A stretch of 64,000 nt of DNA from Galaxea fascicularis (taxonomy: Eukaryota; Cnidaria; Anthozoa; Scleractinia; Euphylliidae): contig OX419337.1 in NCBI GenBank assembly GCA_948470475.1, positions 26,811,372-26,875,371 of the forward strand. The letters run 5' to 3'. The notes beneath the pieces are model-generated. The model searched no databases. It saw only the letters and a list, made by a program, of their open reading frames with translations, and had not been told where the DNA came from. Shown piece after piece: positions 57,932-64,000 of this stretch; position 1 is the stretch's first letter; each line of letters opens with the position of its first letter. The translations under genes were made by a program, and so were the position numbers.

Positions 57932-60100
57932 TTACAAAATATTTTCTCCACTTTTGAGGTTAATGTTTTCAACTAGCTTGGAGATGGAGCATGCGCAAAA
58001 CACGAAATTTTCACAGTCTTTTTTCAAGACTTTTTTTGAATACATAATGCATGATTTCTCTTTTTCTTTATTTTTTTTGTATTGATCTAATTTCATTTCT
58101 TCTAGTCCTGCCATGATTAGAAAACGTTCGTCCTCCTGTTCGAGGAAGGCCTGAAAAGCCTGGAAGATTATCATAGATAAGCCAGAGATTTTTCTTTCAT
58201 TTAGCGAAATGAAGTGAAGCTGGAAAAACAAACCAGTCCTACTAATTTTGTAAGGTTTTCTAAGATATTTTGTTGATACATCAGCTGTTAATCAAACGTC
58301 ACCACCGACATGTGAGTGCAAATGGAATTAGCCTGAAGATTTAGAGTTTCGAAGGCCTTCTCGGTACATGTATGCTTTCTGAGCATAATCAAGTCCCCAT
58401 ATCCTTTTTTCTGTAGAAGCAGAATAGGACGATTGACAGTCAGCCTAAATTCATTGACACATTTTGTAGTTGCGAAAATTCATTACAAAAGAAAATACGG
58501 TAGATTCACTCTGAGAAATACTGCACCAGCCGGAATGATTGCTTTCGTTTAAAAAATACACCAGCTTGTATGTCTGGAGTCTTTCTGGAAATTCACAAAC
58601 AGCCAAAACAAGTGACTGAATTCCTTAAGTGTGGCCATTCAAATGAAAGCTACCGAGCAGTACTCTCCTGTGGTGCTGAAGGTTTTGGTTCACTGATGGC
58701 GTCCAAAAATAGTTCGCTCAGTTATCTTTTTCGATACGAAATTTTGACCGATAGTTTGTTATATCTGCGAATTGCACTGCACCTTGAAGTGTTTTTTTCT
58801 AAATTTCCCGCCATTTTAAAAAGAAAATTGAATCAAATCAGAGGTTTTCCGCTAATAAACTATATTTTCAATGTTAATTTTTTTTTCGTATTTTCTTTCG
58901 AAACTAGACGGCCTAAGGCGCAGGAAAAAACAGCGTACTTCTTAAAGTAATATACGGTTCTCTACCTCTGCTGCATTTCTCCAGCTTGGATTTCAATCCC
59001 TTGTGGACCCTTGTGCTTGATCAACTTTGACATGAGAGCATTTCTTATATCCTTTATAGAGAGAAAGAAAAAAGTATTCAATAAAGGCAAAAGATCAATG
59101 ACAGCTTTGTAATGAAAATAAATAATGATTTGGGAAAGTTTTCTCTTTGTGCCTTGGTTGTACAAAATAAGTTTAGTTCGACGTGTTGTTTTGCCAAGAA
59201 CTAGTGCATTATTAAGAGGTTTTAGTGACAGACATATCAATTCGTGAACAGAGCAATTTCCATGATCCTGCTTCTTGTCACTCACTTTATCTGATTGTTT
59301 TATGGCAATGAGACAGTTCAAAAAAGGAAGGTAGGCCGAAAACAGTACGCCATTTGACAGTTGTCCATCACCGCACAAATCCAATTTAAGGATGTCTATG
59401 CCCTGGTGAAATGTCTGACCGCGAATTTTATCGCAGATCCTCAAACCGCCTCCCCCCCCCCCCCCCCCCCCAATCCCCAAACCCACACACGCAATAGCAG
59501 AAACAAAAACAACAACACTGAACGGCAGCCTAAAATTCACCACACTTCTTCATTATTATGAAAACAGTAGGAAAACTCACCTTTAGTAATTAAAGAGCAC
59601 TTCAAAGATCTTCCATTGAGTTGTCTTTAGCCTTCATAACTTCCATTAATATTGATGTTAGTCCTGAAAATTAAAAGTTGATTGATTATTTGAAATTTAA
59701 TGTCGAATAGCTCTAGATTTTCTTATTGAGAAGTATGGTAAGCTTGTCGAAATAACAGTTGATTCGACTACAATTCGTCTGCTCATGAACAAACTTACGA
59801 ACTGTTAGTTACGAGTTACGAGTTGTGGGCTCGAACTAACACTTCACCATAGCTTTAAATTTACTATCAACTTCCATAACTAGCATGTAGTTTCATAAGC
59901 TTTCGTACGGAATAGCAGAATATCAGAACGAATAATTACCTGTAATACAGCAAGACTGTTCGGAATTCAAGTCCTAAGTTGACCAGTAGTCTTCCGCTAC
60001 CTCGAACCAGAAACCATGTGCTCACATTTTAACAGTTTTCTTCGCTGCGAGTCAAACGTCTTCTTCTTCGGCTCATCAGTAGTAATTTAGTGTGGCCAGG
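57932..60100 (-). other. candidate spliced transcript, unrecognised
   Basis: Minus-strand splice signals: donor ACAG|GTAATT at 59940; acceptor TTTTCAG and donor AAAG|GTGAGT around 59663-59581; and an acceptor with a long pyrimidine tract at 59052. The last opens the frame DIRNALMSKLIKHKGPQGIE, then IQAGEMQQR and TAG at 58965. A further minus frame at 58159-57932 reads AFQAFLEQEDERFLIMAGLE at its start. The 83-base middle exon has stops in two of three frames under each joining tried. I cannot assemble one protein, so this is weak support for a real gene. Confidence 0.25.
58615..58685 (+). repeat. dispersed ~106-bp repeat, single unit
   Basis: GTGGCCATTCAAATGAAAGC, then CTACCGAGCAGTACTCTCCT. 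A similar eroded fragment occurs at 41383-41490. Confidence 0.5.
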
Positions 60101-60569
60101 ACTCAAAAGGAAAGCCTTCAAAGCAAGGAAACTCTTTACAGAGCAAAAATTTGCTCTCCACGTTAACGGTTACCAACAGAAAGTGACAGTCATTTTTTGC
60201 ATAAAATTAACAATTCATTTGCAATTCAATTCACGTTTCACATCGGCTTCAAAGAACGTTGTAATAAATCTTAAAGAGGGTTTAGGTTGTGAAGGGGCGA
60301 AGATAGAATATTTCCTAAACCCCGTGACAAATTTCCAGTCGGGTTGTTTCTAATACCATAAAGTTGAATAAAGTCAAATGTTTCACGCATTTCCAAGTTA
60401 AGACGCCCTTCAACTTTGAAGCGATCGCAAGGAGGGGTGTACCACACCCACAAAAAATTCCCCCTTCTATATATCCCCGATCCTTCTTTGGTCAAAGCGT
60501 ACTCTGATCAAGATTTTTGATGCTGCAAACACTATGAAGGATTTGTACACACCCTATATTATTTGTATA

Positions 60570-60588
60570 GGTAATCACATGATTTCGA

Positions 60589-60624
<36 letters not shown>

Positions 60625-60740
60625 TCAAAGACCAACAAAATTACATGAGTCCGTAGGGCGAGTGCAGTTTGTGGTCTTTGAAAAAATTTACAAGTGCTTT
60701 TTTATTACAAGTTGCACGAGAAATCATGTGATTACCTTTT
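60570..60740. mobile_element. foldback element with GGTAATCACATGATTTC arms
   Basis: GGTAATCACATGATTTCGAG near 60571 is mirrored by GAAATCATGTGATTACC ending near 60737. The AATTTTTTCAAAGACCA stretch is mirrored further in. Confidence 0.6.
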
Positions 60741-61145
60741 AATAATACACTTGAAAAAATAGACTACTTATAAAGCTTCAGCCCATACATTGACTACTGA
60801 GGTACGCAGAAGGCATTGCCCTCGATCTTCCGAAACTTGGAGAATCTTCGAAAATATCCGGAGATCACCGGAAGTGTTTGGTTGATCGTCGGAAATCGTT
60901 GGAAGCATTCGGGTGATTTTCGGAAGTGTTAAGCGATCTTCGGAAATCTTTGGAAGGTTTCGCACGATATTCGGCGGTCTTCGAAATACATCGGTTGGTC
61001 TTCGGAAGTCTTCGAGTGTCTTCGTTTTAACTTCGGGAAACTTCGTTGTAATTTGCACTGGTGTTACACTTTTTGCACTTTGTTACACTTGAACTGCACT
61101 GCTCTCAGCCAATCACAGTTGAGTAATTTTTTCAAGTGTGTTATT
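60741..61145. mobile_element. element with AATAATACACTTGAAAAAAT ends holding a TTCGGAA-type array
   Basis: AATAATACACTTGAAAAAAT at 60741 is mirrored by ATTTTTTCAAGTGTGTTATT ending at 61145, one mismatch. The interior (60820-61040) is a degenerate array of GGAATCTTCGGAAGT-like words about 20-30 bases apart. Its minus-strand 96-codon frame is a repeat artefact. Confidence 0.6.
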
Positions 61146-61340
61146 AACACCGAAATACCGAGGCGAGTTAAAAGCTCTCATAGATGCTAGGAAAGCAGCT
61201 GAACTAAAAGTAATTAAAACCATGTAGAAAGACGTTTTTTTAATAAAGTATGCTTAGGTTTCCTCTGATAACAAATAAATTAAAAATAGTGATGAATAAA
61301 AAATGAAAAAGCTAACATTTTTTAGTCGAGACAGGCCTAA

Positions 61341-61612
61341 ATAAAATAATAATAATAATAATAATACTTTATTTACCCTCGGATTTTTAGAGTAGCTTAC
61401 GCAGCTAATATCTCCGAGCATTTATCAAATAAACTTAACATGATAAGAATCCCAACCGGCGGGAGGCAAACCGGTTGGCTATTTTACAAGGATGACCGAG
61501 GAGTTGAACCAGGTACTTACCCAGAACAACACCAGCTAGTGGCCAGAGCGGGATTTGAACCCGGATCACACGCATTGAAATCCTGCGCCCTAACCACTCG
61601 GCCACCCTGCCT
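61341..61612 (-). mobile_element. tRNA-derived SINE with (ATT)n tail
   Basis: On the minus strand: box A TGGCCGAGTGG (61604-61594), box B GGTTCAAATC (61561-61552), a body of about 180 bases, then AATAAAGT and a run of ATT. The tRNA head resembles a leucine tRNA but its acceptor stem does not close. Confidence 0.6.
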
Positions 61613-62806
61613 CCCTGCAGGAAATTAAGGAAATTATATTTCACAGAAGAACCAACAAGTAGGTATCCCTGTGTGAAGCCTGTTACAAGTGACTGAGCCG
61701 AACAGGTTTTCAGGCTAGCTTCGCTTGCAGAGATATAGCATGGTTTTCAAAGGATTCTTTGAACTTCATATAGAGGTGGGACTACGAGGCAATGGTGGGG
61801 GAAATCAGAGGGGGTGGAGAGGGGTTTGAGGGGTGACACATTTTATTGGCAACATTGTTACAATGATCAACATGTGCATTGACGTAAACATGCCGAAAAT
61901 TGTCCGAAGGTTTTCGAGGATTGCCGAAGATTTACGAAGTTTGTTCCTACAGCATTTTAAAGGAAAGACTAGGATGACATGGTGGGAAAACGGGGGAAGT
62001 GCATGCGGGAAGACAGAGGGGGGTCTGCGGGATTGCACCTTTAACTGCCTCTTGTAACACTTCGGGGCTAGACAGCTCTCAATCAGTTAGAGATATGCTA
62101 TCTATAATATTCACGGTTTAAAATTCTTCAGCGATATTTTGCAATATACCATATCACCTGGTAAGATCATAGTAAGTCATGCGTATATCCTGGTAAAAGC
62201 TGTATTACTTTTTCTGTGGAAATCAGTCTAGAAGCTTAATCGGAAAGTTGTCTTCACTGTTTTCTTCACTCGTCACCTTTTTTTTTCTTCAGCCCCAACT
62301 TCTCTGAGAGCCTGGAGTAAACCGATACAGATGGGACCCACTTGATACGAGCTTTATGACTAGGGGCTTACTAAAGAGGAGGCCTGAAGCTAAAGGTCTT
62401 AAGTGGTATATTCCTAACATTTGTTTTGCCACTAAAATACATTTTTAATGTTTTTATTACACATTTACAGTTTGTAATTTCTCATAGGTTGTCTCTTACA
62501 TTGATGTCCAATAGGAAAATAAAACAACATGAACAGTTGTATCCTATTGTTACAATTGTATTTTAAGTATATTTAGAATAAAGTTAAATTAATTTATTAA
62601 AATTGCAAACTTGTTGATCAGGAAAAAATTGGTGCGTGACTTTTGGCCGTTGATATCAACATCATTTCCTGTTGAAATGAACTGACCTTCCCTTAACCAC
62701 AGGGAGGAACCGTCCATCTAAACCAATCCCCCACTAAACTCACAAGCAGACACTTTCTCGCTTAAAGAAAGGACATTTCTAAGGCTCTGTTCACTTCATA
62801 AAAATT

Positions 62807-63616
62807 TCAGTTTGGATTCATTACAAAATCTTTGAAAGAAGGCAAAGGTTGCATTCTTTTGCAAATAATGTTCTGGTTATTCTTGTTATGTTTTAGTGAT
62901 AAGAAGAGATAATGAATATGGTTTTCCAAAAGAACATTTATTCGGAGACTGGAATTACTGTTGGTAGAAGTGACCAGAGAACAGCGAGCTGAATTTTCTG
63001 GACCGAGAGTATGAATTTGACTTCTGGTGCTAAGCAGGATGTGTGCAATTTCAAACCCAAACTTTCCCAAAAGGTCAGATTTTCTGTGTATTCCAAGTAA
63101 CTGTTTTCTGTCCATTTTGCTCATTCTGCTACCAGAAGCAGAATTATTAATGGTGTATTATAATAAATTATCTCATTCATTCAAAAATGGAGTAGGTGCC
63201 AAAAGAACACCAATAAAGTTGATTGCAAGGATACTATTCTGAAATGTTGCTTAAAGAACACACTCTAAGTAAAGATTTGGGCTGGACTTGAACAAATAAA
63301 ATGCATAGTGTAACTGTACAAATACTAACAACAGATTCAAACAGGATCAGTACAATTCAGATCCCTACGGGATGTGGACTGGTACAATTGAAAGACTGTC
63401 TTTAAATTTGATGTGGTTGAGTCCCACACACAATCATTTTGATTCACCACAGAAAACACAACTGATGCAAAGTAAAACAAAACTTCAAACAGTGAGGACT
63501 CAGTTAATGCAAATGCTGTTAAAGCAGTCATCGACAATCACTGCAGGTCTGGCTTAGAGAAGTGTCTACTTTCCAGATTAGAGCTGCTCTAACACAATAA
63601 TGTATTACTGGTACCA
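62807..63616 (-). other. possible 3' UTR of the edge gene
   Basis: Follows the candidate last exon on the same strand. Open frames of 105 and 66 codons occur but look unlike known proteins. An AATAAA lies at 62942-62937. Only context supports this. Confidence 0.25.
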
Positions 63617-63703
63617 TCATTTGAAGCATTCTACACTTCCATGTCCCTCTAAGCCATCATAGAAGAAGAAATTGTTTAGCGGAGCATCTTTCCCAGATAC
63701 AGC
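63617..63703 (-). CDS. likely last coding exon of an unrecognised gene, partial
   Basis: On the minus strand a TTTGTAG acceptor (AG at 63705-63704) is followed by 28 codons (AVSGKDAPLNNFFFYDGLEG, then HGSVECFK) and TGA. The peptide is compact and protein-like. The rest of the gene would lie beyond 64000. A minus-strand AATAAA at 62942-62937 could end its 3' UTR. I do not recognise the family, and a chance open stretch is possible. Confidence 0.4.
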   Translation of the reverse strand, partial: AVSGKDAPLNNFFFYDGLEGHGSVECFK

Positions 63704-63761
63704 CTACAAATAATGAACAAAATAAACTTGCATGGTGGCTGAAATATTGCAAATTGAAACA

Positions 63762-63955
63762 TTAACCCTTGACATCCCAATAGTGATCACCATACAACTT
63801 CTCCTTATCATATCACTAGTTTGTCAATAATACAGGGCATGAGGATACAGGGAATGATCACCAGGGATCAGTTGAGTTGACATTTATACAAATTCTCCCT
63901 ACATGCAACATACAAAATATTTGAGAACTGTTAGGAGAATATACAAGAGGGTTAA
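63762..63955. mobile_element. TTAACCCTTT-type MITE copy 5
   Basis: TTAACCCTTGACA start, AGAGGGTTAA end, internal AGTGATCACC and GGGAATGATCACC. Confidence 0.5.
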
Positions 63956-64000
63956 CTTATCACCATAACTGCAAATTTGATAATCGTCATCATCATCAGG

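Noticed and set aside
60768..61058. 96-codon minus frame with repeating Glu-Asp and Arg-Pro words
   Set aside because: Arises from the TTCGGAA-type short-period array inside an inverted-repeat element.

Overview
The window looks like nuclear DNA of an anthozoan cnidarian, most likely a stony coral. It is AT-rich, has few genes, has short introns in its housekeeping gene, and is full of short non-autonomous repeats. The three genes recognised have clear animal orthologues. Species cannot be fixed from the sequence alone.

Genes. (1) 14003-15203, minus strand: an Sp/buttonhead zinc-finger factor of the Sp6-9 (SP8/SP9-like) group, with a Btd box and three C2H2 fingers. (2) 34477-38461, plus strand: a two-exon inward-rectifier potassium channel (Kir/KCNJ) of 402 residues, interrupted directly after the selectivity filter. 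(3) 41900-48253, minus strand: an 11-exon gene for the SLC7A6OS/Iwr1 orthologue (348 residues), the nuclear import adaptor of RNA polymerase II. I joined it exon by exon with consistent phases. At the right edge, 63617-63703 (minus) is a likely last coding exon of a gene that continues outside the window. Weaker exon or promoter candidates lie at 40490-40720 (CCAAT boxes and an RFX X-box), 50489-50539, 51852-52863, and on the minus strand at 57932-60100.

Layout. 1-12.8 kb: repeats, a LINE 3' fragment, foldback elements and a dispersed repeat of about 106 bp; no gene seen. 12.8-15.6 kb: a long unexplained minus-strand open frame and the Sp gene. 15.6-34.4 kb: mostly unannotatable, with a 318-bp palindrome, an inverted SINE pair with target-site duplication, a tRNA-derived SINE and a minisatellite. 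34.4-38.5 kb: Kir. 39.2-39.5 kb: a small Penelope-like foldback element. 40.5-48.3 kb: X-box promoter candidate and SLC7A6OS. 49.5-61.6 kb: a dense field of tandem duplications, MITE-like foldbacks and SINEs. 61.6-64 kb: repeats and the edge exon.

The most notable item is at 39203-39502. Two perfect 115-bp inverted arms each contain a complete type I hammerhead ribozyme, and the unit is flanked by a 12-bp direct repeat. This fits a recent insertion of a Penelope-like-derived non-autonomous element. The genes do not form one pathway; they are unrelated neighbours in a repeat-rich interval.
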